Shown one piece after another: positions 53,048 to 60,945 of a DNA stretch of 64,000 bases. The stretch comes from Planctomycetaceae bacterium. Lineage in GTDB: Bacteria > Planctomycetota > Phycisphaerae > Phycisphaerales > SM1A02. Positions within the stretch are counted from its first letter, which is position 1. The number at the start of each line of letters is the position of its first letter. The stretch covers positions 186,001-250,000 of the forward strand of contig JAIXYQ010000015.1 of the NCBI GenBank assembly GCA_027490145.1, written 5' to 3'. The notes beneath the pieces were generated by a model. It searched no databases and was not told where the DNA came from. It saw only the letters and a program-made list of their open reading frames with translations. Made by a program: the position numbers and the translations under genes.

Positions 53048-53452
53048 TCAGGAATTCTTGCTCGCCAGGTTGACCTTCGACGCGCCCGCGGCCCGGGCCT
53101 CGCCCATGACCTGCACGACCACGCCGGCCGGGGCTTCCCGCTCGGCACTGATCACGACCGGGATGTCCTCGCGCGAGATGGCGCGCTGCACGATCGCCCC
53201 CACGGCGTTCACCGCGACCTTGCGTCCCTCATGGAAGATGTTCCCGGCCTTGTCGACCGTCAGGGCGACCGTGGGCTTCGGGTTGCTTCCGCCAGCAGAT
53301 GGCGTCGGCCGTTCGACCTCGATGCCACGCTCGTCGACGAAGGTGGTCGTCACGATGAAGAAGATGAGAAGGATGAAGACGCAGTCGAGCATCGAGCTCA
53401 TGTCGATGCCGGGCTCGGTGACCTCGTCGCTGCTCTCGGTGAAGCGTCCCAT
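53048..53452 (-). CDS. exbD: ExbD/TolR biopolymer transport protein (first copy)
   Basis: A 134-aa paralogue of the neighbouring ExbD: the segment IDMSSMLDCVFILLIFFIVT is identical, including the Asp, but the periplasmic part differs (VALTVDKAGNIFHEGRKVAV). Two different ExbD copies suggest hetero-oligomers with the two ExbB-like subunits. It lies one base from the exbB stop. Confidence 0.92.
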   Translation of the reverse strand: MGRFTESSDEVTEPGIDMSSMLDCVFILLIFFIVTTTFVDERGIEVERPTPSAGGSNPKPTVALTVDKAGNIFHEGRKVAVNAVGAIVQRAISREDIPVVISAEREAPAGVVVQVMGEARAAGASKVNLASKNS

Positions 53453-53453
53453 G

Positions 53454-54104
53454 TCAGGCGGCCTCCACGCGGTTCGAGGCCTTCATGGCCTCGGCGCAGG
53501 TGGACTGCACGTGGCCGAGGAAGTCCACGCTGGCCTCCAGGCGCTGCGCCATGAAGTAGTGGAAGAACACGCCGGGCAGCGCAACGGCCAGTCCCGCCTC
53601 GGTCGTGATGAGTGCTTCTGCGATGCCCTTGGCGATGGCGCCCATCGTCTGTTCGCCGCCGGTTCCGGATGCCAGTGCATCGAAGGTGGCCAGCATGCCC
53701 GTCACGGTGCCGAAGAGCCCCAGCAGCGGCGCGGCGCTCACGCAGACCTTCATCACGCGCAGCTGGCTCTCGAGCGGCTCCAGCCATCGCGAGGCGTACT
53801 CGTCGAAGAGCGGCTCGACCGCAGCGCCATCGCTGGCGGTGGCGGCCGCCCTGGCCAAAGCCGGGAGCCCACCCTCGTCCGTCGACTCGGGCGACTCGAT
53901 CCACTCGCGGACCGTGGCGTCACGCCGCGGACGCATGTCGCCGAACGTCAGCGCCAGGAGCACGTTCACGCCCACGGCGCACATGAGGATCGCCACGCCG
54001 GCGATGGCGTACATGGATGGACCGCCGGCATGCCAGATCTCGAGCGTGCGCTGGAGCAGCTCGGTCGACGCCGACGAGAGGCCTGCTTGGGCGGAGGGTT
54101 CCAT
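53454..54104 (-). CDS. exbB: ExbB/MotA/TolQ-family proton channel protein
   Basis: A 216-aa inner-membrane protein with a first helix near residues 33-52 and the conserved pair of helices in VSAAPLLGLFGTVTGMLATF and GIAEALITTEAGLAVALPGV, the ExbB channel core. It works with ExbD to energise TonB. The start at 54104 is 3 bases from the upstream TtpC-like gene stop. It is the smaller of two ExbB-family proteins in this operon. Confidence 0.92.
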   Translation of the reverse strand: MEPSAQAGLSSASTELLQRTLEIWHAGGPSMYAIAGVAILMCAVGVNVLLALTFGDMRPRRDATVREWIESPESTDEGGLPALARAAATASDGAAVEPLFDEYASRWLEPLESQLRVMKVCVSAAPLLGLFGTVTGMLATFDALASGTGGEQTMGAIAKGIAEALITTEAGLAVALPGVFFHYFMAQRLEASVDFLGHVQSTCAEAMKASNRVEAA

Positions 54105-54107
54105 CGG

Positions 54108-55535
54108 TCAGCTGCCCTGCGATGCGCCGCGCTTGAGGTACTCGTTGATGAAAGCCAGTCCGGCGGCTTCCATGCTGCTCGTGATGCCGCGCGCCTGCGC
54201 CGAGAGGATCGCGTGCAGCAGCAGGGCGGGGATGGCGACGATGAGGCCGTACTCGGTCGTGATGAGCGCCTCGGAGATGCCGCCCGAGAGCGTCTTCACG
54301 TCACCGGTGCCGTAGATCTCGATGGCCTTGAACGTGTCCATGATGCCGGTCACGGTGCCGAGCAGACCCAGGAGCGGGGCTGCGGCGGCGGAGATCGCCA
54401 GCAGCGGAAGCGATGAGTTGACGCGTGACTTCGTCTTCTGCATGACCTCGAACATCTGCTCTTCCATGATCTCGCGCGAGAGCGAGAGGCACGATGCGCC
54501 CGCGGCAACCATGCGGCCGGTGGGGCCGGGGAGCTTGGAGGCGAGTTCCTGCGCACGCGCATCGTCGTGGTCGGCGATCGCCTTGAGCACCGCCTGCAGG
54601 CGACGGCGGCTCGGCGTGCGGATGAGGATCATCGTGAGCCACTTGAGGAGAGCGACGAACGCCACGATCACGGCGACGCCGAGGATCGGCCACATGACGG
54701 GCCCCCCCTTGAGGAAGTGCTCGACCAGGGTCTCCTCGCTCTGGGCGATCTTGTCGGCGGTGCCCATGGTGGGGTCGAAGGGGATCGAGGCTGTAGTGCC
54801 GGCGAACCAGTCCTCGGCCGCCTTCGCGGTCATGGCGTCCTTGTAGGGCGTGACGTTGGGCTCGAGAGAGCCGAGCTTCTGCTCGGCCATGCCGGTGGCC
54901 GAGGGGCTGCCGAAGAAGGCGGCAGGGCCGAGCACGAGGAACTTGCCTTGCACGACCTGGCCGGCGGGATCGACGGCAGTGCCCTCGAACCGCGCGCCGC
55001 CGAACGATTCCTCGAGGCGGTCGATGGTCGCCGTGAGCGCGGCGAGCTGCTTCTCGAAAACTTCGCGCTTGCCCAGTGACGAATTGTCGGCGGCCAGGCG
55101 GGCCTGCTCGAGCGGCCCACGCCAGCGCTGCAGCTCGGCGATGTGCATGCCGCTCTCGGCGTTGCGCAGGTACTCGAGCATCAGGTTCGAGAGGTAGCTC
55201 ACCTCTTCCTGCCTGGACTTGATCTCGTTCGAGAGGTTGGTCAGGTCGAGGGCGCGGCTGTCGGACACGCGCTGGACCTGCTGCAGCTTCTGGCGGGCAT
55301 CGATGAGCTGGTTCTCGAGTTCGCCGATGCGACGCGTGAGCGGCACCTTCTCGGTGGCGACGCGCTCACGCAGGACGCTGAGTTCGTTCAGTGCCGCGGC
55401 AAGCTGGTTCTCGACCTGGCTGGCAGCGCCGCTGAACGTGGCCTTGGGAGCATCGGTGGCCTGCGGTGCCGGGGCGGCGGGTGCCGTCGGCGACTGGAGC
55501 AGGGCGAAGGAGAGGATCGCGAGGATCGTGTTCAT
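54108..55535 (-). CDS. TtpC-like ExbB-family protein with N-terminal coiled coil
   Basis: A 475-aa protein with a signal peptide (MNTILAILSFALLQSPTAPA), a long coiled coil (about residues 40-120, RIGELENQLIDARQKLQQVQ), a beta-rich middle, then an ExbB domain: a first membrane helix near 280-305 and AAAPLLGLLGTVTGIMDTF with GGISEALITTEYGLIVAIPA. This is the TtpC architecture of Vibrio TonB3 systems, where it links ExbB and TonB activity. The preceding gene is DUF3450, its usual partner. Confidence 0.87.
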   Translation of the reverse strand: MNTILAILSFALLQSPTAPAAPAPQATDAPKATFSGAASQVENQLAAALNELSVLRERVATEKVPLTRRIGELENQLIDARQKLQQVQRVSDSRALDLTNLSNEIKSRQEEVSYLSNLMLEYLRNAESGMHIAELQRWRGPLEQARLAADNSSLGKREVFEKQLAALTATIDRLEESFGGARFEGTAVDPAGQVVQGKFLVLGPAAFFGSPSATGMAEQKLGSLEPNVTPYKDAMTAKAAEDWFAGTTASIPFDPTMGTADKIAQSEETLVEHFLKGGPVMWPILGVAVIVAFVALLKWLTMILIRTPSRRRLQAVLKAIADHDDARAQELASKLPGPTGRMVAAGASCLSLSREIMEEQMFEVMQKTKSRVNSSLPLLAISAAAAPLLGLLGTVTGIMDTFKAIEIYGTGDVKTLSGGISEALITTEYGLIVAIPALLLHAILSAQARGITSSMEAAGLAFINEYLKRGASQGS

Positions 55536-55553
55536 GGTCGTTCGTTCCGTGAT

Positions 55554-56444
55554 TCAGTTGGTCTTGACCGGGATCGGCACGAAGGCCGCGGGCTTCTGGT
55601 TGCGGAGGATGGCCACGATGCGCTCGATCGCCGGGCCGTTGTCATTGCTTTCGGTCCAGGTCCAGCCCTCGGGCGTACCGCGTCCGATGCCGGCGATGCG
55701 GCCGCCGGCGCCGACGTAATAGCCCTGTGCGAGGCCGAGGTAGACGGCCGTCACCTCGACCGAGGAACCGTCGGCGAGCTTGCGAATCTCGCTCGACTGC
55801 GTGATCTCACGGTTGAAGCGGTTGGCCTCGTTGATGATGCCGACCACGTTCTGGAAGCGGACGGCCAACGACAACGTGGTCGAGGTCGAGTCTTCCGGCA
55901 GGCGCTGGGTGAGCGGCTTGAGCTTCTCGGCAAGCGGTACGGGGAACCGCTTGACCAGGCCCTTCACCTTGGTCTCGAGCTGGGCGGCCATGGCCGCCAA
56001 CTGGCTCGAGGCATCCTTCAGCGCGCCGGCTTCCTGGGCGAGGGCGTCGCGCTTGCGGTCGGCTTCGGTGAGGGTGGACTCGACTTCCTTGGTGCGGTCG
56101 GCCAGCGTCTTCAGCTCCCGGTCGAGCACGTCGATGCGCGAGTCCAGCAGGTCCTTGCCCAGCGCCCAGTCGCGACGCTCGACGCCGATCGTGCGGCGGG
56201 TCTCGACCCACTTCTCGAGCGCGTCGCGCGTGAGTTCGATGCGCTCGCGCGTCTGCGCGGCGGCATTCGGGTCGGCGGCGGGTGCCGCTGCCGGGGCAGG
56301 TTGCTGGGCTGGGGCCGCAGCAGGTGCGGCCTGCTGATCCGGCTGCGCTGCGGGTTGCTGTGGCGCGGCGTCCTGCGCCTGCACGGCGAGCGTCACCGCG
56401 AGCGCGGTGACCGGGAGGAGCGTGGTGAGGGGGTGCATGGTCAT
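55554..56444 (-). CDS. DUF3450 family periplasmic coiled-coil protein
   Basis: A 296-aa exported protein: a signal peptide, an Ala/Gln/Pro-rich stretch, a long coiled coil (about 60-145) and a beta-rich C-terminus ending KPAAFVPIPVKTN. DUF3450 genes lie next to TtpC in TonB3-type operons, as here. The ATG at 56444 has GAGGAA upstream and overlaps nothing; an ATG at 56438 is alternative. The long frame to 56768 is an artefact of the receptor gene. Confidence 0.85.
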   Translation of the reverse strand: MTMHPLTTLLPVTALAVTLAVQAQDAAPQQPAAQPDQQAAPAAAPAQQPAPAAAPAADPNAAAQTRERIELTRDALEKWVETRRTIGVERRDWALGKDLLDSRIDVLDRELKTLADRTKEVESTLTEADRKRDALAQEAGALKDASSQLAAMAAQLETKVKGLVKRFPVPLAEKLKPLTQRLPEDSTSTTLSLAVRFQNVVGIINEANRFNREITQSSEIRKLADGSSVEVTAVYLGLAQGYYVGAGGRIAGIGRGTPEGWTWTESNDNGPAIERIVAILRNQKPAAFVPIPVKTN

Positions 56445-56455
56445 GGTTCCTCGGT

Positions 56456-59400
56456 TCAGAAGTCGATGCGATAGGTCAGGCCCAGCGAGAAGTCGATGCC
56501 TGCTGAGAAGGTCGATTGGAGCGTGTCCGTGCCGTCGATGCGGTAGACGGTCTGGACGTCGGGGTTCGTCAGGTTCTTCGCGGCGAACGACAGCGTCAGG
56601 CCGTCCATGATGCGCTGCTGCACCGAGACGTTGAGCGTGTCGAAGGGGATCTGGTAGATGTCGGGCGTGATGGCGGTCGGTGCCGAGCCACCGCCGCCGT
56701 TCGTCGACGCACCGCTGATGAGGGTGTCGCCCTTGTAGGTCCAGAAGACCCCGAACTGCGTGCCCCACTCCTCGAACTCATAGGTGACGTTCGCGTTGAG
56801 CAGGTACTCGGGCGTCTGGATCATGGGTCGCGAACCGACCGGCGAGCCGAAGGCCTGGAACTGCGAAGCCAGGTCTTCCGGCAGGTCGGTCTGGGAATCG
56901 AGGTAAGTGGCGTTCGCCCCGACCGCAAGTCCCTTCCACGCCTCGCCGATGATCTGCTCCATGCCCACGCGCACCTCGCCTTCGAGGCCGAACAGCGTGG
57001 CGCTGTCGAAGTTGACCGGCGTCGTGTACTGGAAGCCCGTGCCGTAGCGGCCGATGTACTCGATGTTGTCCGAGATCTCCTTGTAGAAGACGGACCCCGA
57101 GAGCAGCCACTTCTCGAAGGGCGTCCAGTCCAGGCGGAGGTCGTAGTTGTTCAGATCGCTCATCGCCAGGTCGGGGTTGCCGATGAAGATCGGGCCCGCC
57201 GCGTACTCCTGCTGCAGGATGGGCGTGAGTTCACGGAACGTCTGGCGGGCCACGGTCTGCGCGAACGAGGCGCGCATGATCAGGTCCTCCTGGATGTTCC
57301 AGTTCCAGCCGATCATCGGCAGCAGATTGTCCTGGTTGTAGTTGGTGTCTCCGCTGGTTGCGAGAGGTCCGCCCGTGACTGGGTTCAGGATGAACGCGCC
57401 GGGCTCGCCGTACAGCGTGGTGGCGATGGAGGTCGTCTCGACACGGAACCCGGTGACCAGGTTCATCGTGTCGTTGAACGGCAGGTCGACCATCGAGTAC
57501 CAGGCGGTGATCAGCTGGGAGCCGTCGTAGTCGACGTCCGGGTACGGGGGGCCGGCGACGGCGGGGTGGTCCTCGAAGGGGTAGACATCGCTCCACGGGT
57601 CATCCCATCCACCCTCGTACTCCCCGGGATTGAGGGGCGAGGAACTATCCAGGATGAAACTGTTCTGGTCGAAGGTTCGCGCGACGTTGTCGTAAAAGCC
57701 GCCGAACTTCAGGTAGCCCTCACGGTCGTTCCACTGGGTGAAGGGGACCTTCAGGTTGAGCCCCGCCTGAGTGCTGGTTTCGTTGATGTACTTCTCGATG
57801 TACTGAAGATTGCCGAGCGAAAAAGTCGCAGGAGGCGACAGGGGATTCCAGGTGGCTGGAATGAAGCCTCCAAGCTGCTCTGGAGTCCAAAAGGTATTGA
57901 ACTGAACCTGATCTGGTTGATCAAACTGGGCATCGCTCACCGACAAGCGCCAGTCAACGATGGGGGCACCCCACACGGCAGTGGGGTCCTGCGAGACATC
58001 CTGTCCACCTAGGAACGACAGCGTGTGCTCGCCGTTGAGGATGAAGGTCGTGGTTGACGACTGCTGGTAGGTCAGCGTCTCGTTGCGTTGCCAAGGAGCC
58101 AGTTCGAGAGCTGCCGAGTCGGCGGGATTCGTCGGATCGAACACATCCCAGCCATTGGATCCGGGAGTGGCAGGGTCATATCCGGCGAGAGGGTTGTTGG
58201 GGTCGTAGGTTGGGAAGTAGAACTCCCGACCTCGTTGATCGATGGCAAGCACCGACTGACTCTCGGACAGTTGCGTGTACAGGAACTTCGCGCCGAGCTT
58301 GGTGTGCTCAGACTCGTAGCCCACGGTGCCGAGCCCGCCCCATTGCACAACCTCGGTGCCCTGGGTGATGTCGTAGAGCGACGTGAACTCCAGGTCGGTC
58401 GGCAGGGGCTCGGGCTCAAGCGGCACGAGCGGTCCGCCCGGCGCGGTCTGCACCAGCGTGTTCTCCTGCCCGTTGTCGAAGTACGAGTAGTCCTGCTCGT
58501 AGAAGAAGCTGCCGAAGGCACCGATCTTCGAGCCATCGCCGAGGTCGTACTTGCCGCCTCCGGAGAACGACATCTTGTACTCGAGCGGGTTGTCGGTCGG
58601 ATCCGTGCCGACCGGGATCCCGAACGACTCGCCGATGCTGTCGTACGGAATGTCGAGCGTGTCGTTGTTGCCAAGGAAGTCCAGCCCACCCCCGCGGAAC
58701 GACAGGCCCTTGCCCTTCCCGTACGCCTGCGAGTTGAAGCCGGTCTGCACCTTGGCCTGGAAGGTCGTTTCCTCGGGGATGTCACGCAGCTCGATGTTCA
58801 CGGCGCCGCCGGATGCATCACCCTGCTGGTCGGGCGTGAACGTCTTGCTCACTTGGATCGACTGGATGACCGCCGACGGGAACTGGTCGAGCTGGACCGC
58901 GCGCTTCTCGTCGTCGGCCGTGGGCAGGCGCACACCGTCGAGCTGGGCGCTCACATAACGCTCGGGCAGGCCGCGCACGACGGCGTACTTGCCGTCCTGG
59001 ATCGTGGCCCCGGGCACGAGCAGGAGCGCCGCAGCTGCATCGCCAGCGCCCGATCGATTGATGATGTCCACACCCACGGTCTCGAGGAGCTGCGGCGACT
59101 GCAGGCGCAGCTCGAGCAGCTGGCCTTCGGAGCCGGAAAGGTCGAGTTCCTCGACGACGAACTCCTCCATCTCCTCGAACTCGCCCGCGAGGCGGATGGT
59201 GATGTCCGTGAGCTGGCCTTCGCGCACGATGACATCGCCACGGACCTGGCGTGCGTAGCCGTCCTTCGAGAAGACGAGGGTGTAGGTCCCGGCCGGGACA
59301 TCAGGGATCAGGAAGTTGCCGTTGTCGTTGCCCACCACGCGCTTGCGCAGGCCGACCACGTCGATCGTGGCCGCGCCGAGCGGCGCATCGAAGTCGCGGT

Positions 59401-59503
59401 CATAGACCACGCCACGGATCGAGCCCACCTGCGCGGCCGCCGGCATCGCCGCGACACTGGTGACGATTGCTGCAAGAGGAAGGGCTCGGCCGAGCGTCAC
59501 CAT
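56456..59503 (-). CDS. TonB-dependent receptor with N-terminal carboxypeptidase-regulatory-like domain
   Basis: A 1,015-aa outer-membrane receptor. Signal peptide (LGRALPLAAIVTSVAAMPAA), then a CarboxypepD_reg-like domain (VYDRDFDAPLGAATIDVVGL), a plug domain with GDAAAALLLVPGATIQDGKY, YAVVRGLPERYVSAQLDGVR and ASGGAVNIELRDIPEET, and a 22-strand-type barrel ending LGLTYRIDF, with the terminal aromatic residue needed for BAM-mediated insertion. Ligand unknown. The ATG at 59503 overlaps the lipoprotein gene's stop (ATGGTGA). It lies between that gene and DUF3450 in one operon, so receptor and energiser are made together. Confidence 0.93.
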   Translation of the reverse strand: MVTLGRALPLAAIVTSVAAMPAAAQVGSIRGVVYDRDFDAPLGAATIDVVGLRKRVVGNDNGNFLIPDVPAGTYTLVFSKDGYARQVRGDVIVREGQLTDITIRLAGEFEEMEEFVVEELDLSGSEGQLLELRLQSPQLLETVGVDIINRSGAGDAAAALLLVPGATIQDGKYAVVRGLPERYVSAQLDGVRLPTADDEKRAVQLDQFPSAVIQSIQVSKTFTPDQQGDASGGAVNIELRDIPEETTFQAKVQTGFNSQAYGKGKGLSFRGGGLDFLGNNDTLDIPYDSIGESFGIPVGTDPTDNPLEYKMSFSGGGKYDLGDGSKIGAFGSFFYEQDYSYFDNGQENTLVQTAPGGPLVPLEPEPLPTDLEFTSLYDITQGTEVVQWGGLGTVGYESEHTKLGAKFLYTQLSESQSVLAIDQRGREFYFPTYDPNNPLAGYDPATPGSNGWDVFDPTNPADSAALELAPWQRNETLTYQQSSTTTFILNGEHTLSFLGGQDVSQDPTAVWGAPIVDWRLSVSDAQFDQPDQVQFNTFWTPEQLGGFIPATWNPLSPPATFSLGNLQYIEKYINETSTQAGLNLKVPFTQWNDREGYLKFGGFYDNVARTFDQNSFILDSSSPLNPGEYEGGWDDPWSDVYPFEDHPAVAGPPYPDVDYDGSQLITAWYSMVDLPFNDTMNLVTGFRVETTSIATTLYGEPGAFILNPVTGGPLATSGDTNYNQDNLLPMIGWNWNIQEDLIMRASFAQTVARQTFRELTPILQQEYAAGPIFIGNPDLAMSDLNNYDLRLDWTPFEKWLLSGSVFYKEISDNIEYIGRYGTGFQYTTPVNFDSATLFGLEGEVRVGMEQIIGEAWKGLAVGANATYLDSQTDLPEDLASQFQAFGSPVGSRPMIQTPEYLLNANVTYEFEEWGTQFGVFWTYKGDTLISGASTNGGGGSAPTAITPDIYQIPFDTLNVSVQQRIMDGLTLSFAAKNLTNPDVQTVYRIDGTDTLQSTFSAGIDFSLGLTYRIDF

Positions 59504-60780
59504 GGTTCGCCCAGCGACTTCCTGCACATGGCGATGCGCTCGCGGAGCGCGGGGGTGATCGTTGCGCCGCTGCGCGCCATGGCGACGAGCGTAGCGCTCA
59601 GGTCCTCAGCGCGCGGGCGAGAGTTGGGGTTGATCGTGCCGGCGGCGAGCGCCTCGAGCCAACACGACTCGGCCTTGGCCTGGTCGCCGATCAGCGCAAA
59701 GCCCTCGGCCAGGGCCCGCGGCGATCGCGCGCGGAAGACATCGACGATGTCCTTCTTGCGGGCCTCGTAGCTGGTCAGGGCCGCATCGAGCGCCGCACGC
59801 GACCCCTCGAGATCGCCCAGCCCGGCTCGGGCCTTGGCGACGTCGACCTGCATGGGGGTCAGGTCTTCGGGAAGGAACACGGTGTCCGCGACCTGGGTGG
59901 CAGCCAGATCGAGCCTTTCCTTCGCGCGGGTCGTCTCGCCAAGCGCGTGGAGCGCACTGGCCAGGCGCGTGCCGTAGGTGATCTGCAGGTCCATCGGCAT
60001 GGCCGGCAGCGCGGCATCGATGGTGGCCGCGGCCTTCAGCGCCTGCTCACGGTTCGTCGTCATGCGACGCAGCAACGGGATGTACCCATCCAGTGCGTTG
60101 CGCATCCCATCGAAGGTGCCGCCCTTGAGGACCTCGTCCAACACCTTGGCCTGGGCCTCGAACTGCTCGGGAGTCAGCACGGCGACCATCGCGCCATCGA
60201 CCTTGCCGATTTCGGCTTCGGAAGCGCCGGCCGACAGATCGCGCGCAGCGACGGCATTGCCCAGGATTGCCTGGATCTTGGCGGCCTCGATGTGGATGCG
60301 CTCTCGGCGCCAGTCCTGCTCGCCCTTGGCGCGATCGGTCGCGAGCCGCGCGTACTTGAGCGCCAGGTCGCGGTCACCCTTCAGGGCGTAGTGCACGCCG
60401 ATCAGGCCTTCGCACTCTCCACGACGCCAGCCGTTGATGGACTCGGCGCATCGGGCGGCAGCAATCGGATCACCCGCATCGAGGTACGCCAGGGCGACCC
60501 ATTCCTGGCACTGGGCCCGTTCGCGGTCATGGATCGTGGTGGGGATCGCGCTGGCGACCGCCATGGCTTGGTCCAGAATCCAGGCACGATCAGCGGCTGG
60601 CGCTGATGAGGTGCTGGGCGCAGTCGGCGCGGCTGGCGGCGGGACTGCAGGAACCGCTGGTGCGGGTTGGGCCGCAGCATTGGGCACGGACGAAGGGGTC
60701 GCCCCGGCTTCAGGGGCCGGCTTGTCGCACGCGGTCAGCGCGAGCGCGACCGATGTGAGCGCGGCAAGCGGCCAATTCAT
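59497..60780 (-). CDS. Lipoprotein with helical repeats, first gene of the TonB operon
   Basis: A 427-aa protein with a lipoprotein signal (MNWPLAALTSVALALTACDK; lipobox LTAC) and an Ala/Pro-rich linker (about 22-65), then alpha-helical TPR-like repeats (YLDAGDPIAAARCAESING, HYALKGDRDLALKYARLATD). It probably sits in the outer or inner membrane facing the periplasm and could assist the receptor that follows. I start at the ATG at 60780, where the lipoprotein signal begins; starts at 60798 and 60846 exist in frame. A Pho-box-like array lies about 104-140 bases upstream. Confidence 0.75.
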   Translation of the reverse strand: MNWPLAALTSVALALTACDKPAPEAGATPSSVPNAAAQPAPAVPAVPPPAAPTAPSTSSAPAADRAWILDQAMAVASAIPTTIHDRERAQCQEWVALAYLDAGDPIAAARCAESINGWRRGECEGLIGVHYALKGDRDLALKYARLATDRAKGEQDWRRERIHIEAAKIQAILGNAVAARDLSAGASEAEIGKVDGAMVAVLTPEQFEAQAKVLDEVLKGGTFDGMRNALDGYIPLLRRMTTNREQALKAAATIDAALPAMPMDLQITYGTRLASALHALGETTRAKERLDLAATQVADTVFLPEDLTPMQVDVAKARAGLGDLEGSRAALDAALTSYEARKKDIVDVFRARSPRALAEGFALIGDQAKAESCWLEALAAGTINPNSRPRAEDLSATLVAMARSGATITPALRERIAMCRKSLGEPW

Positions 60781-60883
60781 GTTCGTCGTCCGTGGCATGG
60801 AGTCTGCTTGAAAGAGAACGAGCGTCTGGTGGAGAGTCAGACTCAACCACCAGACGCTCGATTGCGGACGCTATGACTCGCGC

Positions 60884-60920
60884 GTTAAGAGGCCGTCAAC
60901 ATCGTTCAGGCCACGTTAAG
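60884..60920 (-). promoter_or_regulatory. Pho-box-like array of CTTAAC repeats upstream of the TonB operon
   Basis: On the minus strand four related hexamers occur: CTTAAC (60920-60915), CTGAAC (60909-60904), GTTGAC (60900-60895) and CTTAAC (60889-60884), with starts 11, 9 and 11 bases apart. Tandem PyTTAAPy-type repeats at an 11-bp pitch are the architecture of cyanobacterial Pho boxes. The site is 104-140 bases before the lipoprotein start, a normal activator position. Confidence 0.45.
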
Positions 60921-60945
60921 GAAGCGCGATTTTCGTCCCGCCGGC

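Noticed and set aside
53043-54416. 457-aa plus-strand frame opposite exbB and the TtpC-like gene
   Set aside because: Antisense shadow of conserved ExbB-family sequence.
58088-59770. 560-aa plus-strand frame opposite the TonB-dependent receptor
   Set aside because: The receptor on the minus strand has clear plug and barrel features; the plus frame is antisense with low-complexity Arg/Val/Glu content.
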